DNA of 64,000 bases, from contig CM057481.1 in assembly GCA_030035585.1 (NCBI GenBank), forward strand, positions 57,855,128-57,919,127, given 5' to 3'. The notes beneath the pieces were generated by a model, which saw nothing but the letters and a program-made list of their open reading frames with translations, made no database searches and was not told the origin of the DNA. Of this stretch, positions 34,626 to 44,310 are shown piece by piece. This DNA comes from Dugong dugon. Taxonomy: Eukaryota; Chordata; Mammalia; Sirenia; Dugongidae. The first letter of the stretch is position 1. Each line of letters starts with the position of its first letter. The position numbers and the translations under genes are program-made.

Positions 34626-34835
34626 GAGTGGTTTTGCCCCCCACCCTTCTCCCCAGGGACAGTGTCTGAATATATTTCAGGTTGTCACAGCTGAGGAGGG
34701 ATACTACCGGCATCTAGTAGGTAGAGGTCAGGGATCCTGCTAAACATCTTACGATGCACAGGACTGCTTCTCACAACAAAGAATTATCTGACCTAAAGTG
34801 TTAATAGTGCTGATGTTGAGAAATGCTGCTTTAGA
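34626..34835 (+). mobile_element. hAT-type non-autonomous element fragment
   Basis: 'ttttgccccccaccc', 'ggttgtcacagctgaggaggg', 'catctagtaggtagaggtcagggat', 'aagaattatctgacc' and 'gttgagaaatgctg' follow a mammal-wide hAT-Charlie MITE in order. The exact family is uncertain. Confidence 0.65.
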
Positions 34836-34939
34836 TACTGTTTGCTCCAGAAAAGCTTTTTTCTGAGCCCTCCAAGGTTGGCTCAGGCACTTCCTTTAGA
34901 ATTATCATAAGACTCTCGAGAACTTCTTGAGAACCTTAT

Positions 34940-35190
34940 GCTTTGGTGATTAAGAGCTTGGGCTGTAAAGTAAGAATCTCTGATATTGAATCCAATTCCA
35001 CCACTTACTAGCTGTGTGTACTTTGGCAAGTTACTGAGGCTCAGTTTCCACATCTGCAATAATTGGTATCTAATTCATGGGGTTGTTGCAAGGATTAAAT
35101 AAGATAAGGCATGTAAAGCGCTTAGTACAATGCTAGGTACTCAGTATATGGTAGCTGCTACTGCTGCTGTTGTTGTTATTATCATTATTT
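34940..35190 (+). mobile_element. MIR SINE
   Basis: Core MIR blocks are visible in order: 'gattaagagcttgggctgtaaag', 'ccacttactagctgtgtg', 'ggcaagttactgaggctcag' and 'gtaaagcgcttagtacaatgc'. It is old and tRNA-derived. Confidence 0.85.
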
Positions 35191-35291
35191 ATTACTCTAT
35201 TATTAGGATTATAGGTGTATTTACTGAAAAGCCAATGAAACTTACACTTTGGGAACTTTCATACTTTGGGGGACCCTTCCAGTGTCCTGGA

Positions 35292-35449
35292 GCCCTGGTG
35301 TCACAGTGGTTAAGAGCTTGGCTGCTAAGCAAAATGTCAGCAGTTAGAATCCACCAGCTGCTCCTTGGAAATCCTAAGGAGCAGTTCTACTCTGCCCTAT
35401 AGGGTCACTATGAGTCGAAATCAACTCCACAGCAACGAGTTTATTTTTT
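35292..35449 (+). mobile_element. AfroSINE, short form, tail split by a full-size L1
   Basis: The head 'agccctggtgtcacagtggttaag' and the body are complete. The tail 'agcaacgagtttattttt' is duplicated by the L1 insertion and resumes at 42371. The SINE's own duplication is therefore seen only across the L1: TCCAGTGTCCTGGA (35278-35291) against TCCAATGCCCTGGA (42391-42404). This fixes the order SINE first, L1 second. Confidence 0.93.
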
Positions 35450-35454
35450 TATTA

Positions 35455-36300
35455 TATTTTATTGTACTTCAGGTGAAGGCTTACAGAACAAATAGTTTCT
35501 CATGAAACAGTAGTACACATGTTGTTTTATGACATTGGTTAACAACCCCACAACATATTAAGCCTCTAAATTCTCAACCTTTTTTTTTTTTTTTTGATGA
35601 AAATACAGATAGCCAAAGATACACCGTTTCAAAAATTTCTACACACACAGTTCAGTGACATTGACTACGCTCTTCCAACTGTGCTGTTATTCTCACTTAA
35701 GATGAAGGCTTACAGAACAAAATAGTTTCTCATTTAACAGTTACTACACATGTTGCCCTATGACAATGGTTAACAATCTCACAACACATCAAGAATATCC
35801 TTACTCCACCTTGTGTTCCCTATCACCAGGGGACTTCCTTGTCCCCTTCTGTCTTCTGGCCCTTGTCACTGGACTACTGTACCTCATTAGTCTCATTTGT
35901 TTTTTTTTTTTTTTAACACCATTTCAAAACTTTTTACTTACACATTTAAGTGATATTGACTATGCTTTTCCAATTGTGCTGCCATTCTCGCCCAAGATGG
36001 AGGCTTACAGGACAAAACAGCCTCCCATTTAATAGTTATTACAAATGTTGCCCTATAACAGTGGTCAACAGTCTCACAACACATTGACAGTGTCCTTACT
36101 CAACTTGTGTTCCTTATCATCAGTTTCCTACTCCCCCTCTGCCTTCTGGCCTTTGTCACCGCACTCCTGTACCTCGTTAGTCCCATTTAGTTTTACTGAG
36201 CTGTCCACTCCCAGGCTTAACATCGAACCTCTGAGCTGAAAGGGTGTCTGGGGGCCACACTCTTGAGGTTTCTCCAGTATTCTTTAGGCCAGTAAATCTG
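35455..36300 (-). repeat. Triplicated L1 3' UTR tail modules
   Basis: Three copies of the tail unit (complement of 'gtaagcctt...aacc') lie at about 35461-35545, 35703-35790 and 35998-36085. Each upstream unit is separated from the next by an older-L1-like segment (35596-35697 and 35915-35993) and an internal T-run on the plus strand (35580-35595 and 35900-35914). The 53-kb insertion has the same arrangement. Confidence 0.85.
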
Positions 36301-36835
36301 GTCTTTTTTTTTTTTTTTTTTTGGGAGTTAAAATTATGCTCTACATCCTTCTCCAGCTCTGTCCAGAACCCTCTGTTGTGATCCTGGTCAGAGCAGTCAG
36401 TGGTGGTAGCCGGGCACCATCTAGCTGTACTGGACTCAGTCCGGTGGAGGCCTTGGTAGCTGTGGACAATTAGTCCTTTGGATTAATCTTTTTGTTGTAT
36501 CCTGTTCTCTTCATTCTCCCTTGCTCTTGAAGGGATGAGACCAGTGGAGTATCTTAGATGGCCGCTCATGGGCTTTTAAGACCCCAGACACTACTCACCA
36601 AGGTAGAATGTAGAGCATTATCTTTATAAGTAGTGTCATGCCAATTGAGCTAGATGTTCCCCAAGACCATGGTCCCCAGAGCCCTCCGTCCAACAACTCA
36701 GTCCCTCGGGGGGTTTGGATGTGTCTATAGGGCCTCCATGACCTTTCCTTGTGCAGATTGTGTTAGTTTCCCCTGTACTGTGTACTATCTCACCTCTCAC
36801 CCAAGGTACCACTTATCTATTGCCTGTTTAGTATT

Positions 36836-36857
36836 CCCCCCCCTCCCTTCCCATCCC
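36836..36857 (-). other. G-quadruplex-capable run in L1 3' UTR
   Basis: On the minus strand four G-tracts (GGG, GGG, GGG and GGGGGGGG) lie within 22 bases. This is the same place in the 3' UTR as 5609-5635 in the other young copy. Structure is inferred. Confidence 0.75.
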
Positions 36858-36909
36858 TGGTAACCAACAAGGATTGTTACATTTTGCATGTGAATTTTTT
36901 CATGGGTTT

Positions 36910-39900
36910 TTACAATAGAGGTCTCATACAATATTTGTCCTTTTGTGATTGACTTATTTCACTCAGCATAACGTCCTCCAGTTTCATCCATGTTATGAGA
37001 TGGTTCACAGATTCATTGTTGTTCTTTCTCGTTGCATAGTACTCCATTGTGTGTATATACCATAGTTTGTGTATCCATTCATCTGTTGATGGACATCGAG
37101 GTTGTTTCCATCGTTTTGCTATTGTGAATAATGCTGCCATGAACATAGGTGTGCATATGTCTATTCGAGTGATGACTCTTATTTCTCTAGGATATATTCC
37201 TAGGAGTGGGATTGCTGGATCGAATGGTATGTCTATTTCTAGCTTTCTGAGGAAACGCCATATCATTTTCCAAAATGGTTGTATCATTTTGCATTCCCAC
37301 CAGCAGTGTATAAGAGTTCCCGTCTCCCCGCAGCCCCTCCAACATTTGTTATTTCCAGTATTTTTGATTTGTGCCAGTAATGCCGGGGTGAGATGGTATC
37401 TCATTGTAGTTTTAATTTGCATTTCTCTAATGGCTTGTGATGGCGAGCATTTCCTCATGTGTCTGTTGGCCATTTGAATGTCTTCCTTGGTGAAGTGTCT
37501 GTTCATTTCCTTTGCCCATTTTTTGATAGGATTGGTTGTCTTTTTGTTGTAGAGGTGTTGGATTTTCTTGTAGATTATGGAGATTAGACCTTTGTCTGAC
37601 TTGTACTGTCCAAAAAATTTTTCCCAGTCTGTAGGTTCTCTTTTGACTCTTTTGGTGAAGTCTTTTGAAGAGCATAGATGTTTGATTTTTAGAAGATCCC
37701 AGTTATCTAGTTTATCTGTTGGGTTTTGTGTGTTGATGTTTATGGTTTGTATCCTGTTTATGCCATGTATTAAGGCCTAAAGTGTTGGTCCTATTTTTTC
37801 TTCTATGAATTTTATAGTTTTTCCATCTCTTTGAAGGAAGTTGTTGGTATTTGTATTGGGATTGCATTGTATTTGTAAATTGCTTTAGGTAGAATTGCCA
37901 TTTTCACAATGTTGAGTCTGCCTATCCATGAGCATGGTATGTTTTTCCATTTATGTAGATCCCTTTGGGTTTCATGCAGCAATGTTTTGTAGTTTTCTTT
38001 GTATAGGTCTTTTACATTCCTGGTCAGATTTATTCCTAAGTATTTTATCTTTTTAGGGGCTATTGAAAATGGTATTGTTTTCCTGATCTCCTTTTCATCG
38101 TTCTCTTTACTGGTGTATAGGAATCCAACTGATTTTTGAATGTTTATCTTGTATCCTGCTACTCTGCTGAATCTTTCTATTAGTTCCAGAAGATTTCTCA
38201 TGGAGTCTTTAGGGTTTTCTATGTATAGTATCATATCATCTGCAAACAGGGAGAGTTTAACTTCTTCATTACCAATTTGGATGCCCTTTATTTCTTTCTC
38301 TTGCCTTATTGCTCTAGCTAGAACTTCCAGCACAATGTTAAATAGGAGTGGTGATAAAGGGCATCCTTGTCTTGTTCCTGTTTTCAAGGGGAATGTTTTC
38401 AGCCTCTCTCCATTAAGAATGATGTTGGCTGTTGGTTTTGCATAGATGCCCTTTATTATGTTGATAAATTTCCCTTCTATACCTATTTTATTGAGAGCTT
38501 TTATCAGGAATGGGTGTTGGACTTTGTCAAATGCCTTTTCTGCGTCAATTGAGATGATCATGTGATTTTTTTCTTTCCTTTTATTTATGTGGTGGATTAT
38601 GTTGATGGATTTTCTAATGTTAAACCATCCTTGCATACCTGGTATGAATCCTACTTGGTCGTGGTGTATTATTTTTTTGATATGATACTGAATTCTATTG
38701 GCTAGAATTTTGTTCAGAATTTTTGCATCTATATTCATGAGAGATACTGGTCTGTAATTTTCTTTTTTTGTGATGTCTTTGCCTGGTTTTGGTATCAGCG
38801 TTATGCTGGCTTCATAGAATGAATTTGGAAGTGTTGCTTCCTCTTCTGTGCTCTGAAATAGCTTGAGTAGAACTGGTACAAGCTCTTCTGTAAATGTTTT
38901 GTAGAATTCTTCAGTGAAGCCATCTGGGCAAGGGCTTTTTTTGGTTGGGAGTTTTTTTATTACCTTTTCAATCTCTTCTCCTGTTATGGGTCTGTTCAGA
39001 TTTTCAGTATCACTTTGTTGTAGTTTGGGTAGGCCGTATGTTTCTAGAAATTTATCCATTTCCTCTAGGTTTTCAAATTTGTTGGAATATAGTTTTTCAT
39101 AATATTCTGTTATAATCCTTTTTATTTCGGTTGGGTCTGTTGTAATGTCCCCCATTTCATTTCTTATTTGGGTTATTTGTGCCCTCTGCTGTTTTTCTTT
39201 TGTCGGTCTGGCCAGTGGTTTGTCGATTTTGTTGATTCTTTCAAAGAACCAACTTTTGGTTTTGTTGATTCTTTCTATTGTTTTTCTGTTCTCTATTTCA
39301 TTTATTTCTGCTCTGATCTTTACTGTTTCCTTTCTTCCGGTGGTTGTAGGCTTTTTTTGTTATTCTCTTTCTATTTGTTTGAGTTCTGTAGTTAATGTTT
39401 TGATTTTGTCCCTTTCTTCTTTTTTGATATGTGCATCTATTGCTATAAATTGTCCTCTGAGGACTGCGTTTGCTGTGTCGCAAAGGTTTTGGCATGATGT
39501 GTTTTCATTTTCATTTGATTCTAGGAATTTTTTAATTCCATCTCTGATTTCTTCTATTACCCATTGATGTGTAAGCAGAGTATTATTCAGTTTCCATGTG
39601 TTTGATTTTTTTTTCCTTGCTCTTTCTAATGTTAATTTCTACCTTGATGGCATTGAGGTCAGAGAAGATACTGTGAACTATCTCAGCATTTTGGATCTTG
39701 TTGAGGATTGCTCTGCGGCCTAAGATGTGGTCTATTCTGGAGAACGTTCCATGTGCATTGGAAAAGAATGTGTACTTTGCAGCGGTTGGATGGATTATTC
39801 TATATATGTCTATGAGGTCCGGTTGGCTGATTGTGTCCTTTAGGTCTTCTGTATCTTTGCTGAGTTTCTTTTTAGTTGTTTTGTCATTTACTGAGAGTGG

Positions 39901-40344
39901 TGTGTTGAAGTCTCCTACTATTATTGTGGAACTGTCAATTTCTCTTTTCAGTGTTGTTAGAGTTTTTTTTATGTATTTTGGAGCCCTGTCATTGGGTGCG
40001 TAGATATTTATTATGTTTATGTCTTCATGATGGATCATCCCCTTAATTATTATATAATGTCCTTCTTTGTCTTTTATGGTAGATTTTGTTTTAAAGTCTA
40101 TTTTATCTGAGATTAGAATTGCCACTCCTGCTCTTTTTTGATAGTTGTTAGCTTGATATATTTTTTTCCAACCTTTGATTTTTAATAAATTCACATCTTT
40201 GTTTCTAAGGTGTGTCTCTTGTAGACAGCAAATTGATGGATCCTGTTTTCTTATCCATTCTTCCACTCTCCGTCTCTTTATGGGTGCATTGAGTCCATTT
40301 ACGTTCAGTGTAATTATCGATAGATGGAAGTTTGTTGCTGTCAT
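36910..40344 (-). pseudogene. L1 ORF2: endonuclease, reverse transcriptase, C-terminal domain (broken)
   Basis: It starts MTATNFHLSIITLNVNGLN at 40344. Endonuclease motifs are NVNGLN, CLQETHL, NIYAPND, VGDFNTPLS and SRIDHILG. The last catalytic block reads SDLN where the family has SDH. The frame breaks at 39583; the reverse transcriptase frame (39155-37812) has [23 protein letters not shown] and LFADDMILY. It then loses 391 bp relative to the plus copy (between 4263 and 4655 there), followed by an in-frame TAG near 37780. The C-terminal part (to 36910) keeps CWRGC...HCWWEC. The encoded enzyme would nick target DNA and copy RNA, but this copy cannot. Confidence 0.95.
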
Positions 40345-40532
40345 TTTGTAGTGCTTTTTTTTGTGGTGCTGAAGTTTTCTTTGTTCTTCTTACTCTCTTG
40401 TACTGAGTTACTTATGTTTGTGGATTTTGTGGTCATTTCTTTTGTTTTTGTAGGTTTTGTTTTTGTTGAGACTTTATGTTTTTCGTCTTTATTTTTATGA
40501 GTTGGTTTGTTAACTTTTTTTGTGGTTACCAT
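40341..40532 (-). CDS. Small Lys/Thr-rich inter-ORF frame overlapping the ORF2 start
   Basis: A 63-codon frame starts MVTTKKVNKPTHKNK and is dominated by lysine and threonine, with no hydrophobic core. Its TGA stop overlaps the ORF2 ATG as ATGA (40344-40341), an arrangement that could allow termination-reinitiation. The older L1 keeps a matching start block near 10603 ('gtgaccacaaataaaattaat'), there with GTG for ATG. No function is known to me. It may be a translational spacer or mere A-rich composition; coding status is unproven. Confidence 0.3.
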   Translation of the reverse strand: MVTTKKVNKPTHKNKDEKHKVSTKTKPTKTKEMTTKSTNISNSVQESKKNKENFSTTKKSTTK

Positions 40533-40775
40533 GAATTTTACCCTTATCTTTATAATTTTGAAGCAGTCTACCCTTACTTGGTATCGCCTTGCCTTCCTCT
40601 CCTTTAGAAGGTTCTATACCTATGCCGTTTGTTCCCTCTTTCATTGTTTTGATGTTGTTGTCATCCTTTGATTGATTTCTCTGATTCCCTGTTGTATTTC
40701 TTTTTTTTTTGGAAAGTCATCTGTAGTTCAGTTCCTAGAATGGTATCTGGTTCATATGAACCTGCGTCCTAGGTC

Positions 40776-41817
40776 CTAGGTCCTGCCTGAGGGCTGAAGC
40801 TGTTTGTCCTCAGATCGAAGAACTCCCTTTAATAATTCTTGTAAGTTTGGTTTGACTTTTGCATATTCCTTTAGTTTCTGTTTATCTGAAAATGACCTAA
40901 TTTCACCATCAAATCTGAATGAGAGTTTTGCAGGATATATTATTCTTGGCTGACAATTTTTTTCTTTCAAGATTTTATATATGTCATCCCATTGCCTTCT
41001 TGCCTGCATGGTTTCTGCTGAATAATCTGAGCTTAGTCTTATTGTTTCTCCTCTGTATGTGACTTCTTGTTTTTCACGAGCTGGTCTCAGGATTCTTTGT
41101 TTGTCTTTAGTTTTAGCGAGTGTGAATATAATATGTCTTGGTGATTTTCTTTTGGGGTCTCTTCTATATGGGGTTCGTTGAGCTTCTTGTATGGCCAGCT
41201 TTTCATTTTTCATGATATTGGGAAAGTTTTCTGTCAGCAGTTCGTCAATGATCCTCTCTGTGTTTTCTGTTTTCTCCCCCTGTTCTGGTATGCCAATCAC
41301 GCGTAAGTTTTTGCTTTTAATTGTGTCCCACATAACTCTCAGGGTCTCTTCATTTTTCTTTTTTCTGAGTTTTCCTGAAACAGAGTTGTATCCAAATGTT
41401 TGTCTTCAGTTCCACTGCTCCTGTCTTCCACCTTTTCAAATCTGCTTTTCAGCCCTTTTATGGCATCATCCATTTCTGAAATTTTGTTGTTTATCTTTTG
41501 AATTTCCAATTGTTGTTTTTGTATAATTTCGAGTTGTGAATTTATTTTGGCATTTTGTTCCTGCATCATCTTCCTGAATTCTTCCAATTTTTTGTCTGTA
41601 TTTTCCATAAATTTGTCTATTTTTTCCTCATGTTTGTCAGCTTTTTGCCTCAATTCTTGGAAAATTCCAAGTATTAGTGATTTGAGTTCCCTATCAGGTA
41701 CTTCTAGTGCATTTTCTTCCACAGGAGAGTTATCTGTGTTTTAATTTGGATGTCTATTGGAGCCATCTTGTCTTGTTTTTGTAAATATTTTGATATTGTT
41801 TGCTGTTTTCGGGGCAT
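40776..41817 (-). pseudogene. L1 ORF1 of the near-complete L1
   Basis: The likely start is the ATG at 41817 (MPRKQQTISKYL, matching MAQRQQTISKHL at 24513). A frameshift near 41720-41745 precedes the coiled-coil frame (41722-41339: FMENTDKKLEEFRKM, INSQLEIIQKQQLEIQ). A second shift in the A-rich linker (about 41340-41390) leads to the RRM and C-terminal part (41333-40776: MWDTIKSKNLRVIGIP, ENFPNIMKN, QPRIIYPAKLSF). The last 185 codons are open. The linker break lies at nearly the same place as in the 24-kb copy. Confidence 0.9.
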
Positions 41818-42370
41818 TCAGTAGATATTTCTCTCGTTTATTGATTGTAGATTTTTTGTTTGTTTCGCCCTTGTGGTACAGCAGTCAGATCTAGCTGAAG
41901 AGTAGCCACTGGGACGGGTTGTTTGTGGCACTCACCGCAGCCAGCAGGATGGTCGGTAGTCAGTGCTGGGCAGGTTCCAATAGGGCGTGCCTGCACAGCT
42001 TGGTGGTGTGATGTCAAGTGCACGGTGCAGGTAGGTAGGGTGCAGCGGGGAGATGGTTATGTGTGAAGCTAAGCTGGATATGGGAGAGGGGAGAGAGGAG
42101 CAGGAGCAAAAAGCATACAAACGTAAAAGAATGCTAGGGGAGCTTGTCAATGGAATGTACAGATGAGAGACTATGGGATGGAGGAAACCAGAAGGGGGAA
42201 GAGAAAGAAAAGGAAAGAATGAACAAATAAAAATCAGAAAAGTTAAAGAACTGCAAAGTTCCCAGGGATCCCACCGATGCAGCTATGAGGTCTGGGGGAG
42301 TCGGTCTCAGTTTTCACAGCACAGCCTGGCCAGAAGGTACAGAGGCATACATCGCCTGGTATTCAGGGGT
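41818..42370 (-). promoter_or_regulatory. L1 5' UTR of the near-complete copy
   Basis: About 550 bases match the 5' UTR of the HAL1-like copy (blocks near 24700-24860 and 25630). The stretch lacks both that copy's long A-rich middle part and its YY1-like start, so the canonical promoter start is probably missing. Confidence 0.6.
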
Positions 42371-42404
42371 CAGCAACGAGTTTATTTTTGTCCAATGCCC
42401 TGGA

Positions 42405-43410
42405 CCTAACTTTGTGTTAAAGATTTTGTATTCTTGCTTTAAGAGTTCCTCTCCCTCACTGTATAACCTCTAGGCTCTACAGGACTGGCCAGGGCCTAGT
42501 ACAAACCCTTGATATTTAGGGCACAGTAAATATTTACTAATAGCAATGAGTTACCCAGGACTGTTGCCTCTTCAGCAAGTTGTTAACCAGCCTGTACAGA
42601 AGTGTGCTTATTCATTATTGTCTGATTTTTAAAAATCATTCAACCTTCAAATCCCATTGCTTACTCTCTTCCTTGGTGGGGCCTTCTAGAAGGCATTGCA
42701 CCTATCGTTCATGAATCAATAGCATCCTTCTCCTTTTGTTCTCTCTTTCCAATTGAGTATTCACTATTGTAACAAGGACAATGAGGAAAGAAACTATGCG
42801 TTATCACTGATTATTTACTGAAGAGAATTCTAATGTAACTGCAACAGCAAAGCCCTGTTTCCATGGGGACTGTCTGGATCTTGGAAATGTTGGTTAGCAC
42901 AGACTTCAAGTTATTGTGGTATTTGCTGTATAGGAATCTGACTTGCATAGTCCTCTTTCCCAAGCCCAGGTAGACTTACCATCCCACCCTGTGTTTCCAG
43001 CAATAGTTTTCTATGTGTCTGCAACTGGCTTCCAGCCTTCTAGCCTTTCAGTGTCAAGGTGGACATGACAGGAAGAAAAGGGCTGAACAGATCAATAAAG
43101 AAAAATCCACAATGGTGGGGTAATGCTGAAGTCTGAGCTGGCATTGATAACTACATAAGGCATTGGAACTCTGACCACAGAGAAGTCCAGTGATAGATGC
43201 TTATCACTTAAAATGGAAAAATAATAATATGAAAAGCATTGAAAGAAAATTAAACTCTCAGGCTAGAAAAACTCAAACAAGGATGAGAAATAATAACACA
43301 AATACCAAACTTTTCTCCCTGTATAGCTGACTGATTGTTTAAGGAGGATGTCTTGTAGCTTTTCTTCCCTTAAATTTGATCTCTTCTCGTGATCTGATAG
43401 CACACATCCT
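42405..43410. other. Unassigned sequence
   Basis: A weak L2/MIR-like end ('gggcacagtaaatatttactaa', about 42520-42545) is the only repeat-like signal. No exon is visible. Confidence 0.4.
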
Positions 43411-43617
43411 CCAGAGCAGAAATGGTTAAATGCTTAGCTGCTAAATGAAAGGTCAGCGGTTCAAATCTACCAGCAGTTCCACAGAAGGAAAGACCTGGCA
43501 ACCTGCTCCTGTAAAGGTCACAACCTTGGAAACCTTATGGGGCAGTTCTTCTGTGTCCTGTAGGGTCATATGAGTTGGAATGAACTCAATGACACACAAC
43601 AGCAACAGCAACAACAA
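43411..43617 (+). mobile_element. AfroSINE, long form
   Basis: It includes 'ggttaaatgcttagctgctaaatg', 'agcggttcaaatctaccag', the long-form block 'ggaaagacctggcaacctgct', the tail 'tagggtcatatgagttggaatgaact' and a (caa)n end. The first head bases are lost. No clear duplication. Confidence 0.87.
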
Positions 43618-43727
43618 TGTGAGGTTAATAATATTCATCTATGGGATTGTCGCTGAGGGCAGAGGTGTGTGTGGGGGTGGGTAAAGAGCACCAGGGACAA
43701 TCTCTAAATTTGCACACCCACTTCTCA

Positions 43728-43730
<3 letters not shown>

Positions 43731-43767
<37 letters not shown>
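43731..43767 (+). repeat. (GT)18 microsatellite
   Basis: Uninterrupted GT dinucleotides run for 37 bases, likely to vary in length between individuals. Confidence 0.97.
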
Positions 43768-43768
<1 letters not shown>

Positions 43769-43849
43769 TTCACCAGCCCGCCTTGGACTTGCACCCAGGG
43801 CAAATGCTCTCCTTTAAGTCCCCCTCACTATGCCTCTGGCTAGGGGTAC

Positions 43850-44310
43850 TGGGTTGAATAGTGTCCCTCAAAATTCACGTCTACCTGGAACCTCAGAATT
43901 TGACCTTATTTGGAACTAGTATCTTTACGGATACAAACAGTTAAGTTAGGATGAGGTCATACTGAATTAGGGCAGGCCCCACATCCACTGACCGGTGCCC
44001 TTCTAAGAAGGCCAGCAAATGCACAGAGACACAGAGGATACACAAAGGGGAGAAGATCATGTGATGACAGAGGCAGAGATTGGAGTGATGCAGCTATAAA
44101 CCAAGGACCTTAAGGATTGCTGGCAACCACCAGAATCTAGGAGAGACACATGGAATAGATTCTCCCTCAGAGCCTCCAGAAGGAATCAATCCTGTGTGCT
44201 TTGATTTAGAACTTCTGACCTCCTTGAATGTAAAAGAATAAACTTCTGTTGATTTAAACCACACAGTTGGTAGTACTTTGTTATAAAAGCCCTAAGAATC
44301 TAATGCATAG
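43850..44310 (+). mobile_element. MLT1-type MaLR LTR
   Basis: Blocks in order: 'gggttgaatagtgtccctcaaaa', 'tgaccttatttggaac', 'gatgaggtcatactg', 'gaagatcatgtgatgacagaggcagagattgg' and 'cttctgttgatttaaaccacacagttgg'. These fit the plus strand of MLT1-like LTRs. No internal region. Confidence 0.75.

Larger units (their letters stand above)
35449..42370 (-). mobile_element. Nearly complete young L1 with 19-bp target duplication
   Basis: The minus-strand L1 holds a 5' UTR part (42370-41818), ORF1 (41817-40776), an inter-ORF region with a small frame, ORF2 (40344-36910) and a 3' UTR with three tail modules (36909-35449). CAGCAACGAGTTTATTTTT at 35430-35448 and 42371-42389 is a perfect duplication. 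The 5' UTR is shorter than in the copy at 24.5-26.0 kb, so the element is either slightly 5'-truncated or internally shortened. Broken ORFs show it is now immobile. Confidence 0.95.

Noticed and set aside
36654..36863. Frames shared by 5548-5817 (minus) and 36654-36863 (plus)
   Set aside because: The similarity only reflects the same L1 3' UTR in two copies read antisense; it is not a conserved gene.
39145..39567. 140-residue plus-strand hydrophobic frame
   Set aside because: It is antisense to L1 ORF2. The A-rich sense strand produces Phe/Leu/Ser-rich antisense frames, as also at 38140-38445 and 24248-24544.
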